Positions 26,097 through 35,563 are shown, counted from the stretch's first letter. The stretch is 42,199 bases of DNA from Bacteroidota bacterium (GCA_013289095.1 JABDAO010000015.1:1-42199); one strand, 5' to 3'. A program made the numbers and translations. Notes: a model not told the origin generated them from the sequence alone.

Positions 26097-27728
26097 ATGC
26101 CTAAAGGAATATTCAAAGTACCGGTAGCCCACAACGAACCTATCAAACAATATGCACCCGGCAGCGCCGAACGCAAGGAACTACAGCAAATGCTCAAGGA
26201 ACTGCGTTCAAAACAACTCGACATCCCGATGTATATCGGAGGAAAAGAAGTACGCAGCGGTGCGCTCGTCCGCCTGGCCCCTCCCCACGACCACAAACAT
26301 ACCCTCGGGCATTTCCACAAAAGCGACAAGAAACATGTAAAGCAAGCCATCGATGCGGCCCTGACTGCAAAGAAGAAATGGGTAGCCCTCTCGTGGGAAC
26401 ACCGGGCCAGCATCTTTTTAAAAGCTGCCGAGCTTATTGCAGGCCCTTACCGCGCCAAGTTGAATGCCGCAACCATGCTCGGGCAAAGTAAAAGCGCCTA
26501 CCAGGCCGAAATCGATTCGGCTTGCGAGATCATCGACTTCCTTCGTTTCAATGTTCAGTACCTCACCGAGATCTATGCCGAGCAACCCAACTCCGGGCCA
26601 GGTATCTGGAACAGGCTTGAGTGGCGTCCACTCGAAGGGTTTATCTACGCACTTACCCCGTTTAACTTTACTGCCATTGCCGGTAACCTGCCTACCTCCT
26701 GCGCCATGATGGGCAATGTGGTGGTTTGGAAACCAAGCAATACACAGGTATACGCCGCTAATGTGTTGATGGAAATTTTTCAGAAAGCAGGCGTTCCCGA
26801 CGGAGTGATTAATCTGATCTATCCTTCAGGTCCGGACGCAGCCGATGTTGTTTTCTCACACCGCGATTTTGCGGGCATCCACTTCACCGGTTCTACCGAG
26901 GTATTTCAAAGCATCTGGAAAACCATTGGCACTAACATCCATACCTACCGCTCCTACCCGCGTATTGTTGGTGAAACAGGAGGGAAAGATTTTATCCTGG
27001 CTCACAAGAGTGCCGATCCTCAGGCAGTGGCAACAGCCATTTCGCGCGGGGCGTTTGAATACCAGGGGCAGAAATGCTCTGCGGCATCCCGTGCTTACAT
27101 TCCTTCCAACATCTGGAAAGAAGTAAAAGCCCTGGTGCTTGCCGATTTAAAATCGATGAAGATGGGTGGAACAGAAGATTTCACCAATTTCATCAATGCC
27201 GTTATTGATGAAAAATCATTTGATAAGCTCACCGGTTTCATAGACCGGGCAAAGAAAGACAAAGGCGTATCCATTATTGCCGGAGGGAACTACAACAAAA
27301 CCAAGGGCTACTTTATTGAACCCACCATTTTAGAAGTGAAAGACCCGCAGTATGTAACCATGTGCGAAGAACTCTTTGGCCCAATCCTCTCGCTGCATGT
27401 GTACGATGCAGAAAAGTTTGATGACATCATGAATGTGCTTGACAAGACCTCGAATTATGCACTCACCGGGGCAGTGCTTGCCCAGGACAGATATGCCATC
27501 GAACATGCTACACAACGTCTGGTAAATTGTGCAGGCAATTTCTATATCAACGACAAGCCTACAGGGGCTGTGGTAGGGCAACAACCTTTTGGAGGAGCCA
27601 GAGGATCGGGTACAAACGACAAGGCCGGGGCCAAAATAAACCTGCTTCGTTGGGTTTCTCCACGTACCATCAAAGAAACCTTTGTTCCGGCAGTGGATTA
27701 CAAGTACCCATTTCTGCAGAAAGACTAA
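26097..27728 (+). CDS. pruA: L-glutamate gamma-semialdehyde (pyrroline-5-carboxylate) dehydrogenase
   Basis: The 543-residue product is a full-length aldehyde dehydrogenase of the P5C dehydrogenase type. It shows YALTPFNFTAIAGNLPTSCAMMGNVVVWKPS, FTGSTEV, the catalytic Glu E293 in GETGGKDF and the nucleophile C327 in GQKCSAASRAY, and the C-terminal NFYINDKPTGAVVGQQPFGGARGSGTNDKAG typical of PruA. It oxidises glutamate semialdehyde to glutamate with NAD+, the second step of proline catabolism. No proline dehydrogenase is in the window. It starts 36 bp after kdsA and ends before a strong terminator, so it likely closes the operon although the pathways are unrelated. Confidence 0.95.
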   Translation: MPKGIFKVPVAHNEPIKQYAPGSAERKELQQMLKELRSKQLDIPMYIGGKEVRSGALVRLAPPHDHKHTLGHFHKSDKKHVKQAIDAALTAKKKWVALSWEHRASIFLKAAELIAGPYRAKLNAATMLGQSKSAYQAEIDSACEIIDFLRFNVQYLTEIYAEQPNSGPGIWNRLEWRPLEGFIYALTPFNFTAIAGNLPTSCAMMGNVVVWKPSNTQVYAANVLMEIFQKAGVPDGVINLIYPSGPDAADVVFSHRDFAGIHFTGSTEVFQSIWKTIGTNIHTYRSYPRIVGETGGKDFILAHKSADPQAVATAISRGAFEYQGQKCSAASRAYIPSNIWKEVKALVLADLKSMKMGGTEDFTNFINAVIDEKSFDKLTGFIDRAKKDKGVSIIAGGNYNKTKGYFIEPTILEVKDPQYVTMCEELFGPILSLHVYDAEKFDDIMNVLDKTSNYALTGAVLAQDRYAIEHATQRLVNCAGNFYINDKPTGAVVGQQPFGGARGSGTNDKAGAKINLLRWVSPRTIKETFVPAVDYKYPFLQKD

Positions 27729-27755
27729 TCGATCTTCAATATCCTTTACCCGAAC

Positions 27756-27790
27756 CCGGCAGCTTCCCGCTCTGCCGGGTTTCTTTTTTC
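27756..27790 (+). terminator. Intrinsic terminator after pruA
   Basis: CCCGGCAG (27756..27763) pairs perfectly with CTGCCGGG (27773..27780) around a nine-base loop, followed by TTTCTTTTTTC. It is a classic stem plus T tract, 28 bp after the pruA stop codon. Confidence 0.88.
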
Positions 27791-27858
27791 TGGCCGTGGT
27801 TAAACCCTGCTCGCTCGCCTGCGTCTCACAGGTGTTCACTAAAAAAAAACAACAAAAC

Positions 27859-28245
27859 ATGAAAAAGCTAATCCTTGCCTTCTTCCTCCTCACCACCGGA
27901 GCGGCATTTGCCCAACAAGCCGATGAGCAGCCTGCACAAGGCACTCCCCGCCCCCAGCAAACACCCGAACAAAGAGCCACTTCCATGTCAGAACGTATGA
28001 CAAAGGGTTTGGGCATCACCGACGAACAAAAGACGAAGGTCTACAACCTCGCCTTGATCAAGGCCCAGAAATCGGATGAACTTCGCGCATCCAGCACAGG
28101 CGACAAAGCCCTCGACCGATCAAAGATGAAAACAATCAATGATGCCTTCGATGCAAACCTGAAAGATATCCTCACTCCCGACCAGTATACCAAATGGCAG
28201 GAACAACGTTCTAAACAAGGTCAAAGACCTCCACAAGGAAGATAA
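27859..28245 (+). CDS. Small exported protein, Spy/LTXXQ-like or DUF4890-like
   Basis: The product is 128 residues from ATG 27859; the frame is open further upstream, but the signal peptide (MKKLILAFFLLTTGAAFAQ) fixes the start. The mature part begins with a Gln/Pro-rich linker (QQADEQPAQGTPRPQQTPEQR), then two helices: MTKGLGITDEQKTKVYNLAL and INDAFDANLKDILTPDQYTKWQEQR. The 'LT-x-x-Q' style helices recall the Spy/CpxP periplasmic chaperone family. The function is inferred only. It lies between two terminator-like hairpins, so it is probably transcribed alone. Confidence 0.82.
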   Translation: MKKLILAFFLLTTGAAFAQQADEQPAQGTPRPQQTPEQRATSMSERMTKGLGITDEQKTKVYNLALIKAQKSDELRASSTGDKALDRSKMKTINDAFDANLKDILTPDQYTKWQEQRSKQGQRPPQGR

Positions 28246-28274
28246 TATAGCATCCCGAATCAACAACTCATTAC

Positions 28275-28306
28275 AATGCCCTCCCGAAATCATTCAGGAG
28301 GGCATT
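28275..28306. terminator. Bidirectional hairpin between convergent genes
   Basis: AATGCCCTCC (28275..28284) and GGAGGGCATT (28297..28306) form a perfect 10-bp stem with a 12-base loop, centred between the stops of the convergent genes at 28245 and 28324. Confidence 0.7.
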
Positions 28307-28323
28307 ATACGTTCTGAGGGCGA

Positions 28324-29121
28324 TCACTGAACGTGGTTCCTGGATCTTCGTCTAAACTCCGAACAAATGATGGAAGTGGCAATAGCCGCGTTCAATGATT
28401 CAGCGGTGGATATTCCGGTTTTTTGATCCGGGGTCTGTACGCCATAGGATGGGATACAGATTTTATCTGTTACAAAGGGGAGTAATTCGGGGGAGATGCC
28501 TCTGGATTCATTCCCGATCAGGATAAACCCCTTGCCGGCAAGATTGCTCTCGTACAGACTTTTACCGTCAAGCACTGCTCCGTAGACCGGCACATCCGGC
28601 GCACCCGACCTGACGGATTCAAAAAATCCGGGGAGGTTGGTATAATGCACCTTTACACGAGAAATGCTGCCCATCGTTGCCTGAATAACCTTTGAATTAT
28701 AGACTTCTACCGTATCTTCAGAGCATACAATGTTTTCAATGCCAAACCAGTCGGCTATCCGGATCATGGTACCCAGGTTGCCCGGATCCTGAATCGTGTC
28801 GAGCGCCAGGCTAAGACAATCGGTGAGTTGAGCCGGGACCAGTTTGTAGGTGGGTATTTCGCAGATGGCCAGGACCTCGTTGGGCGAATTGAGGGAAGAG
28901 ATCCTCGCCAATTCATTTTCCTTGATGCGGATTACATCCACATGATAATTAAAGATCGAAAGCTGGAAGTTACGGCTGGAATAGATCTGACGCACCTTGA
29001 TGCCCGAATGAAGTAAATCGTTCACAATCTTTACCCCTTCGGCAATAAAAAGCCCCTCACTTTCGCGGTTCTTTTTCAGTTTTAATGAATTGATGAATTT
29101 GGCTTCGTTTTTAGCAAGCAT
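28324..29121 (-). CDS. TrmH/SpoU-family RNA 2'-O-methyltransferase
   Basis: The 265-residue product has a short RNA-binding N-terminal domain (FINSLKLKKNRESEGLFIAEGVKIVNDLL) and a SPOUT catalytic domain with the three SpoU motifs: motif 1 DTIQDPGNLGTMIRIADWFG (about 117-136), motif 2 LIGNESRGISPELL (about 206-219) and motif 3 IPSYG ... SLNAAIATSIICSE near the C-terminus. It should methylate a ribose 2'-OH in rRNA or tRNA using S-adenosylmethionine; the target nucleotide is not apparent. It is divergent from tamL, a gene order I associate with Bacteroidota. Confidence 0.92.
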   Translation of the reverse strand: MLAKNEAKFINSLKLKKNRESEGLFIAEGVKIVNDLLHSGIKVRQIYSSRNFQLSIFNYHVDVIRIKENELARISSLNSPNEVLAICEIPTYKLVPAQLTDCLSLALDTIQDPGNLGTMIRIADWFGIENIVCSEDTVEVYNSKVIQATMGSISRVKVHYTNLPGFFESVRSGAPDVPVYGAVLDGKSLYESNLAGKGFILIGNESRGISPELLPFVTDKICIPSYGVQTPDQKTGISTAESLNAAIATSIICSEFRRRSRNHVQ

Positions 29122-29229
29122 GGCTGAAGGGCGACTCTAATTTTCGTACTTTTATACCGATCCGGATCAAATCTGATCGTTTAAACAGGCTGATCTGATT
29201 GATTCGGTGAATGCAGGCAGTCAATTCGT

Positions 29230-31770
29230 ATGAAACAGATTGCTTTCGGATTCAAAAGTACCAAAACATCCACAAACACGAACACTTTAGTGCCGAAAGC
29301 CGGGAAATACATTCTGATCAGCCTAAGTTTCCTTGTTCTTTCCGGATGGTACGGTTGCGGCAGTGCGCGAAAACTCAAGGAGAGCGAGCTGTTGCTTCAA
29401 CGAAACACGATCCGTTCGAACAATACGGCCCTGAACAAGGACGAAATCACCACCTACATACGCCAAAAACCCAACAGGAAACTGTTTTTCGTCTATCCCT
29501 TCTATCTCGAGATTTATAACCTCGTGAGTCAGGATAAGCTCAAGGCGCAAAAGCTTCGACAAGAAGCCCGGGTCGATACCATCAATGCACACCGTCAGCA
29601 ACGAAACCTCCTCCTGAACGAACGACGCAAGGCCCAGGGCAAATCCGAAAAAACCGTTAAACTCAAAAGCAAGGACAAGCTCACTTTTAGAGAGTGGCTG
29701 GCCAATATCGGCGAAGAACCCAGCATTTATGATTCTTCCCTGACACGCAAATCGGTCAAGCAGATCAATCTCTACCTCAACAACAAAGGCTATTTCAATA
29801 ATACCGTCAAAGATTCGGTGGTAAGCCGCGGACAACGGGTCAAAGTCTTTTACAACCTCCATACCCCTGCCCCCTACGTGGTCAGACATCTCTCGTATGA
29901 GGTAGACGACAGCCTCGTAGCCTTGATTGTACTTGCCGATTCGGGCCACTGTCTCATCCAAAAAGGGCATAACTACGATGCCGACGTACTTCAAAAAGAA
30001 CGAGACCGCATCACCCGGCTCCTCAAAAACAAAGGCTATTACTATTTCGACAAGGAATACATTTATTACAGTCTCGACACGGCCCTGAAAACACATCAGA
30101 TGGATATCAGCATCGGGATCAAAAAGCGAAGTGTAGCGTTGAACCAGCGCAGCGATTCGACCATCGAAATGAACCACGAGCGTTATCAGATCGGAGAGAT
30201 CTACATCATTACCGACTACATGGGCAGGTTCGATACCATCCATACACGCGACACCCTGCGAACAAGCGAAGGACTAACCTTTCTCTACGCCAAACAACTG
30301 CGTTACAAACCGGGGGTGATCGCCAACACGATTTACTTTCACAAAGGAGAATATTATCAAGTGCAAAAATCGGAAGATACCTATAAGCGCTTGGCCCAGA
30401 TCCGGGCCTTCAAACAGGTAGCCCTTGTCTATCAACCTGCGGCAAACGGAAATAAAAATGCACTCGACTGCTTTATCCGGCTTACCCCTGTATCCAAACA
30501 AACCATGGCCCTGGGTGCAGAGGGCACCAACACCGGAGGCGATATGGGTGTAAACGGAAGCATTATCTATCAAAACAAAAACACCCTGCGAGGGGCCGAA
30601 GTATTCGAAATAAAAATGAAAGCTGCCCTGGAGGTACAGACCCTCGTTACCGACATAGGCTCTCAACAATCGCAAAAAACATTTCTCCCTTTCAACACCT
30701 TTGAGATTGGTCCTGAGTTCAACCTGTATGTGCCCCGGCCGTTGTTCCCCTTTAATCTTTTTACTGTAGGCCAGGAAGCGAATCCACGCACGACGCTGAC
30801 AAGCTATTATAATTTTCAACAACGACCCGACTATACCCGCTCTCTGTTCAACATGGGTTATAGCTATGACTGGAAAAAAGGGAAGAACAAAAAATACATC
30901 TTCTTCCCGGTAGAAGTGAACCTGGTAAAACTCCTTAAGATCGATCCTGCCTTCCAGGCATACCTGAATCAGGGCAACGACCCTTACCTCAAGACCCGGT
31001 ATCAGGATCACATCACCACCGACACCCGGTTTTCGCATACCTATACCAATCAGGAACCCAAGATAAAGAAGGATTATATCTATCTCCGTATTGACCTTGA
31101 GTCGTCGGGTTCTATCCTGCGTTCCCTGGCTAATCTATCCAATCAGTTAAAAATTATTTCCATCCCGAAAGACTCAACGGGCAGCTACCGCATTGAGGGC
31201 ATCAAGTTTTCGCAGTATGTCAAGGCCGGGTTCGACTTTAGATATTACAAACTTCAGACCACCCAAAACCGTCTTATTTTCCGTACAGCTGCAGGCATCG
31301 GGGTGCCGTTCGACAACCTCACCACCTTGCCTTTCGAAAAGAGTTTCTTTGGAGGAGGTCCCAACGACATACGTGCATTCCCTGCCGGATCGCTCGGGCC
31401 GGGCTCGTACAATCAGGAAGGTGGAACAGCGTATCAACTGGGGGATATGAGCATCGTAGCGAATATAGAATACCGCTACAAGATCTTTAAGATGCTCAAT
31501 GCGGCCATCTTTATGGATGCCGGCAATATCTGGCTCATCAACAAAGACCCCGAGCGGCCAGGAGGCGAATTTGAACTAAACCGTTTCTACAAGGAGTTTG
31601 CCGTTGGCACAGGAGCCGGTCTGCGTCTGGATTTCGATTTCTTTATCATCCGTCTCGATGCCGGAGTGCCGCTTCGCGACCCCAGCTATTCTGAAAACGA
31701 CCGATGGACATTTGACAAACGGCCGTTTACCAAGACAAATATTAATTTTGGGATTGGCTATCCGTTTTAA
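29230..31770 (+). CDS. tamL: BamA/TamA-family outer-membrane assembly protein, TamL type
   Basis: The 846-residue product has an N-terminal hydrophobic export segment followed by C43 in WYGCGS, a weak lipobox-like site that would suit the lipid-anchored TamA homologue (TamL) of Bacteroidota. Residues about 120-430 hold POTRA-like units (SVKQINLYLNNKGYFNNTV; RITRLLKNKGYYYFDKEYI; TYKRLAQIRAFKQVALVYQP). From about residue 440 to the end is an Omp85 barrel with AEGTNTGGDMGVNGSI, the FGGGPNDIRAFPAGSLGPGSY motif and a terminal F (INFGIGYPF). TamL and TamB help insert outer-membrane proteins and move lipids; no tamB is visible here. Confidence 0.9.
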   Translation: MKQIAFGFKSTKTSTNTNTLVPKAGKYILISLSFLVLSGWYGCGSARKLKESELLLQRNTIRSNNTALNKDEITTYIRQKPNRKLFFVYPFYLEIYNLVSQDKLKAQKLRQEARVDTINAHRQQRNLLLNERRKAQGKSEKTVKLKSKDKLTFREWLANIGEEPSIYDSSLTRKSVKQINLYLNNKGYFNNTVKDSVVSRGQRVKVFYNLHTPAPYVVRHLSYEVDDSLVALIVLADSGHCLIQKGHNYDADVLQKERDRITRLLKNKGYYYFDKEYIYYSLDTALKTHQMDISIGIKKRSVALNQRSDSTIEMNHERYQIGEIYIITDYMGRFDTIHTRDTLRTSEGLTFLYAKQLRYKPGVIANTIYFHKGEYYQVQKSEDTYKRLAQIRAFKQVALVYQPAANGNKNALDCFIRLTPVSKQTMALGAEGTNTGGDMGVNGSIIYQNKNTLRGAEVFEIKMKAALEVQTLVTDIGSQQSQKTFLPFNTFEIGPEFNLYVPRPLFPFNLFTVGQEANPRTTLTSYYNFQQRPDYTRSLFNMGYSYDWKKGKNKKYIFFPVEVNLVKLLKIDPAFQAYLNQGNDPYLKTRYQDHITTDTRFSHTYTNQEPKIKKDYIYLRIDLESSGSILRSLANLSNQLKIISIPKDSTGSYRIEGIKFSQYVKAGFDFRYYKLQTTQNRLIFRTAAGIGVPFDNLTTLPFEKSFFGGGPNDIRAFPAGSLGPGSYNQEGGTAYQLGDMSIVANIEYRYKIFKMLNAAIFMDAGNIWLINKDPERPGGEFELNRFYKEFAVGTGAGLRLDFDFFIIRLDAGVPLRDPSYSENDRWTFDKRPFTKTNINFGIGYPF

Positions 31771-31813
31771 TGAAAACCGATGGTGTCCTAACTTCAAGCT
31801 GTTTAGAATCTCT

Positions 31814-32326
31814 CTAATTCTCAAACACTTTACGCAGCCAATGGCGTAGCAGCCGGATTTCTTCTGAATCATGTTGAACGATGGCATTGATGAAGGCTTT
31901 TAATCCAACATCCTCCCTAACAAGATTCCGTTTACATGCTTTATCAAGATCTGTGAATGTGTATATCCCAAATTCAGCGGATTGGATTTCGTATTTTATG
32001 GCCATATTCCATATCCAAGATTCAAACTCCGGGTGCAAACGAATGAGATGTATGTTCGTATCCGGGATTTTACAGATTAGGATCCCAAAATCTGCCAGCT
32101 TGTCACAAACGTGCTCTGAGAAGGCAAGTACAAGTGGGTGCTCCCGTCTGAATTTATCGGTATCAACAAGCCCGACCCTGTATGTTACGGCATCATCGTG
32201 ACGCTGTAACTCTTTCGCAACTTCCGTAATTCCGTGCCGATGGCCTGCTCTCCCTTGCCTTAGAATTAACTCAACCAGCAAGGTGTCGGCATTACATTCG
32301 GGTACCACGCGTTTGAGTTCTATCAT
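31814..32326 (-). CDS. Small TOPRIM-like protein paired with AAA ATPase
   Basis: This 170-residue protein starts MIELKRVVPECNADTLLVELIL and then has VTYRVGLVDTDKF (residues 47-59). An acidic residue after the first strand (E10) and the D55-T-D57 pair after a hydrophobic strand match the core of TOPRIM nuclease/primase folds, but the domain is shorter than known OLD or DUF4435 partners. Its start overlaps the ATPase stop by one base (TAATG), so the two are translationally coupled. Such ATPase plus TOPRIM pairs occur in phage-defence systems (OLD, PARIS). The TOPRIM call is by eye and uncertain. Confidence 0.72.
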   Translation of the reverse strand: MIELKRVVPECNADTLLVELILRQGRAGHRHGITEVAKELQRHDDAVTYRVGLVDTDKFRREHPLVLAFSEHVCDKLADFGILICKIPDTNIHLIRLHPEFESWIWNMAIKYEIQSAEFGIYTFTDLDKACKRNLVREDVGLKAFINAIVQHDSEEIRLLRHWLRKVFEN

Positions 32327-33432
32327 TATTGAAAGGCACTTGTATTGAAGAAAAAATCAATCCCTGTTTCCATAATATTCTCGACCTCTGCATTGGTTAA
32401 AGCCCGGATCTTTGTTTCGTAATTCTCATAGGTAGTGATGAAAATGGAAATATCAGGAGGTTCGCATTGTTCTATGAAAGAAGTAAGTAGATAATGACTA
32501 TGTGTGGCAACAAAATACTGGTTGAATTTATCTTCAATGATGGTGTCTCCGAGCATTGATACATAAGGAGGATAGGAATGCGCCTCTGGTTCCTCAAATA
32601 AAAGTACAGAATCTTTATTTGTTTTAATTGCAGCTAGATGGAAGATAATCCTCTGTAGGGTATCAGCTGCTAATGAGTATGGAATCTTATAAACCCTGTT
32701 CCCTACTCTTTTTTGCACTTCAAGCTTATTGCTTGCAGTATCTATCAATAAATCCAGTTCGTACTCTCTGAAAAAATGTGCAATCTCCTCATAAAGACGA
32801 GGGTTACTCTCTATAATAGTGTATAAATTATCGCCAAATGGAGGCCTAAGAAAAAGCGGAAAATTATTTTCCTGCTTTTCTAAGGACTTAAAAATGTAGC
32901 GCTTTACTGGCACGAACGTCGTTTTTGATGCTGATGAATAAGAATTAAAATTATTCATCTCGTCAGAAAATGAAGCGTAAAAAGGGTCTACGGAGGTTCC
33001 CCCAGGTTGATATTTATGAGCGGATGCCAGACTTCGGTACTTCCCACTAATTTGAGTTAAATCGCCTTCAGTCGATTCGGAATGAAATGTGGATACAAAT
33101 TCCTTACTGGGTCCAAAACAGATATCGTACTGATTAATTTGGTTCAAATGAAACCGAAGGGCTGCACATCCAATATTTGTATTTACATGAATTATATTCT
33201 TCCTGTCCTGATCATAGAATAGGTTGCTCGCCTTTTCAAACCGCATAAATTCAGAAAGAAAAGGTCGTGAAGGGTTACAAACTGGGGCATCAAACAGGGA
33301 TATTGCTTCTAAAATATTAGATTTTCCAACATTGGGCTTCCCGATAAAGAGGTTAATTCTTTTACAGTCAATGTTAACATGTTTGATTGATTTAAAATTC
33401 TTGACCTCAAGCGTATTAATGGAGTTCTTCAT
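32326..33432 (-). CDS. AAA/ABC-type ATPase (OLD/AAA_21-like)
   Basis: The 368-residue product is a soluble SMC/ABC-fold ATPase: NFKSIKHVNIDCKRINLFIGKPNVGKSN with Walker A at 31-38, a degenerate signature region YSLAADTLQRIIFHL (252-266), Walker B SVLLFEEPEAH (275-285) and the H-loop VATHSHYLL (H311/H313). This matches the AAA_21/AAA_15 ATPases of OLD, Gabija, Septu and PARIS-type modules, without a fused TOPRIM; the small downstream protein may supply it. The gene is visibly more AT-rich than its neighbours, suggesting horizontal transfer. A perfect TACATTTG -7 element lies 20 bp upstream. Confidence 0.88.
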   Translation of the reverse strand: MKNSINTLEVKNFKSIKHVNIDCKRINLFIGKPNVGKSNILEAISLFDAPVCNPSRPFLSEFMRFEKASNLFYDQDRKNIIHVNTNIGCAALRFHLNQINQYDICFGPSKEFVSTFHSESTEGDLTQISGKYRSLASAHKYQPGGTSVDPFYASFSDEMNNFNSYSSASKTTFVPVKRYIFKSLEKQENNFPLFLRPPFGDNLYTIIESNPRLYEEIAHFFREYELDLLIDTASNKLEVQKRVGNRVYKIPYSLAADTLQRIIFHLAAIKTNKDSVLLFEEPEAHSYPPYVSMLGDTIIEDKFNQYFVATHSHYLLTSFIEQCEPPDISIFITTYENYETKIRALTNAEVENIMETGIDFFFNTSAFQ

Positions 33433-33451
33433 TAGCTAAGCGTTTGAATCA

Positions 33452-33459
33452 CAAATGTA
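33452..33459 (-). promoter_or_regulatory. Bacteroidota -7 element upstream of the ATPase gene
   Basis: Minus-strand TACATTTG matches TAnnTTTG exactly and lies 19-20 bp before the ATPase start, so the two-gene cassette probably has its own promoter. No -33 TTG was seen at standard spacing. Confidence 0.45.
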
Positions 33460-33510
33460 TAAAAAAGTCTGTTCGTGCTGATACAGACATTGGTCGACAT
33501 CCCCCTCCAC

Positions 33511-34782
33511 TTACCGGTTAAACGGCACCTCATTCACCCAATGAAACCCACGGTTCATGAGCAGATAATCTTTTTCCGAGCGTTTAGTGAATTCGGCTTG
33601 CAGCACTTTGCCCTTCCATGTACCCGTAAGGTATAGTTTCCCATTTTCTTCCCGGTACGTAAAATCACAGGTTTCGGTGGAATCAGGATAGCCGATGAGG
33701 TGCAGTATTTTTTTTACAGAATCTATCTTTGTACGGTATTTCCACACACTGTCTGCGGCTGATGTAATACTTGCCGTCTGGCTTTGAAGAATGAACTTTC
33801 GTACTACCGGCGCTTTCTTTGCCGACACAAGCGTGTCGCTATTCTGTATCAGAAGCACGGGCTTGTAAACACCATCCAGTTTTACGGCCCGGGCGCCCGG
33901 CCCGAGCAATTCGGGAGAAAAAAAATCAGAATAAATAAACAGCACGCTAAACCCCAGCACGATCAATGCCTGTCCACCGTAATAAAGCACCCGTTTGTAT
34001 TTTTCGGAAAATACAAGGGGCCTATAATCCAGCATTTCGGTTTTCAGACCGAGCAGGAAACTGAATATCCGTTGCAGGTCTGTTCCCAGGATGAGCAAGG
34101 CAATAAACACCAGGTGGCAAGAGAAAAGCTTAACCGGAACATCATAACAAAAATTCATCACCGCCACATTGGTCATCACCGCAGCAGCGAGCATTGCGCC
34201 AATTGTTTTTGTGCGGCGGAACAGCAGGAGGTAACCTCCGGTAAGTTCCATAATACCCGAAAAGACCCGGTATGGGTGTGAGCCTCCCATAAAGGTCCAG
34301 AGCAGGTTCATGGGAGAAGATGCGCCGTACGTTTTTTCGAGCCTGAACAAACTGGGAGGAGAGAACTGACCATAATCGGCCGACAGCTTAATAAACCCAT
34401 ACACCAACATATACAAACCCAGATAATACCTTGCATACACCAACAGACAGGGATACCAGCGGCGATAATCCCATTTTTTACGGCCAAAAAGCAACAGTGC
34501 CCCTGTAAACACAGCCGACAGCGCCAGTGAAGCCGGTATTCTTGCATAATCCAGCAAGGTATCGCCGCTTCCTTCCGATTCGTGGTAAGAAAGACCCTTG
34601 AAATGAAAAAGCCATTTCCCGATCCAGACCGCTATCGTACCAATACCTTTGTAGTAGAAATCGCAGGCGATTGAAATCACCGGGATCTGGTCTAATGGAA
34701 ATGGAAACATATAGAGCAGCAGGTAGAAGAAAAGCAAGAGGATACCTGCCTTTTTATAAAGTGTATTCATCGGTTGGTTCAT
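33511..34782 (-). CDS. DoxX-like polytopic membrane protein
   Basis: The 423-residue product has about eight membrane helices in its first 280 residues (ILLLFFYLLLYMFPFP; ASLALSAVFTGALLLFG; YYLGLYMLVYGFIKL; IMELTGGYLLLF; AVMTNVAVMNFCYDVPVKLFSCHLVFIALLILG), with the G-F-I-K-L and 'G...E..GG..LL' features of DoxX-type proteins. The last 130 residues are soluble and beta-rich (VLLIQNSDTLVSAKKAPVV; WKGKVLQAEF). DoxX-like proteins are linked to redox or sulfur metabolism but most remain uncharacterised. Met1 or Met5 could start. It is not clearly in an operon. Confidence 0.75.
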   Translation of the reverse strand: MNQPMNTLYKKAGILLLFFYLLLYMFPFPLDQIPVISIACDFYYKGIGTIAVWIGKWLFHFKGLSYHESEGSGDTLLDYARIPASLALSAVFTGALLLFGRKKWDYRRWYPCLLVYARYYLGLYMLVYGFIKLSADYGQFSPPSLFRLEKTYGASSPMNLLWTFMGGSHPYRVFSGIMELTGGYLLLFRRTKTIGAMLAAAVMTNVAVMNFCYDVPVKLFSCHLVFIALLILGTDLQRIFSFLLGLKTEMLDYRPLVFSEKYKRVLYYGGQALIVLGFSVLFIYSDFFSPELLGPGARAVKLDGVYKPVLLIQNSDTLVSAKKAPVVRKFILQSQTASITSAADSVWKYRTKIDSVKKILHLIGYPDSTETCDFTYREENGKLYLTGTWKGKVLQAEFTKRSEKDYLLMNRGFHWVNEVPFNR

Positions 34783-34978
34783 GATTCTGGCAATTTAGCG
34801 CAACGCTGCACTCAACGACAACGTGATTTTCAGATCCAGGTGTACTGAATGCATGCGCGCACCCGGATTTCGGACGCAATAGTAGGCAGAATATTTTAGG
34901 AATTGAATAGTGCTGACTGAAATAGTTGCAACCCAGGGTATATCCTGTATAAGATTCACCGCATAAGTAGTACACGCC

Positions 34979-35563
34979 TTATTTCCCTTTCCGGATCGGA
35001 AACAGCTCCTGGAGCAAGGGGTACTTCGAGCCCCCATTCGTGAACACGCCCTGGTTTACGTTCTTCACTTCCTCAATGCTGTAAAATGCGCTGGGGTTGT
35101 GTATGCGTATCAGGCCTTCGATTTCTTTTACCTGTTTGCGTTGTACGATGGTAAAAATCATTTTCACCGGCCCCATGGCCCCCTGTGCATCTACTACAGT
35201 CATACCGTGACTGGAGTCTTTCATGGCCTGGATGAACGATTTGCAATCCTGAGCCGTGATGATGCGGATAACAAGCAACCCGAGCGCCATCTTTTCTTCG
35301 AGGTACATGCCCAGCATGGTGCCGCAGGCAAAACCGCCTGCCCACCCTATGTAACACATCCAGTTATCGAGATTCTTCATCACGCTGCGTATCACAATGA
35401 GCCAGATGAGCACTTCTACAAAACCAAGCAGGGGAACAGCCTTTTTCAGGCCCTTGTGCATAAAGATATGACGGATGGTGCCAATCGTGACATCACACAT
35501 GCGAGAAAGGCAGATCAGCAAAGGGAGGATCACCCAACTGTATAAATCAAACCCATGAACCAT
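34979..35563 (-). CDS. UPF0316 / DUF2179-domain membrane protein
   Basis: The 194-residue product has three membrane helices in the first 95 residues (WVILPLLICLSRMCDVTIGTIRHIFM; AVPLLGFVEVLIWLIVIRSVM; YIGWAGGFACGTMLGMYLEEKMALGLLVIRIIT), the C-D-V-x-x-G-T-x-R motif of UPF0316, and a C-terminal DUF2179 ligand-binding-like domain (DSSHGMTVVDAQGAMGPVKMIFTIVQRKQVKEIEGLI). The biochemical role of UPF0316 is unknown; DUF2179 domains elsewhere bind small nucleotides. It is not clearly linked to neighbours. Confidence 0.9.
   Translation of the reverse strand: MVHGFDLYSWVILPLLICLSRMCDVTIGTIRHIFMHKGLKKAVPLLGFVEVLIWLIVIRSVMKNLDNWMCYIGWAGGFACGTMLGMYLEEKMALGLLVIRIITAQDCKSFIQAMKDSSHGMTVVDAQGAMGPVKMIFTIVQRKQVKEIEGLIRIHNPSAFYSIEEVKNVNQGVFTNGGSKYPLLQELFPIRKGK

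Noticed and set aside
27682-27858. N-terminal extension of the small exported protein
   Set aside because: The open stretch overlaps the pruA 3' end and a strong terminator; the signal peptide begins at ATG 27859.
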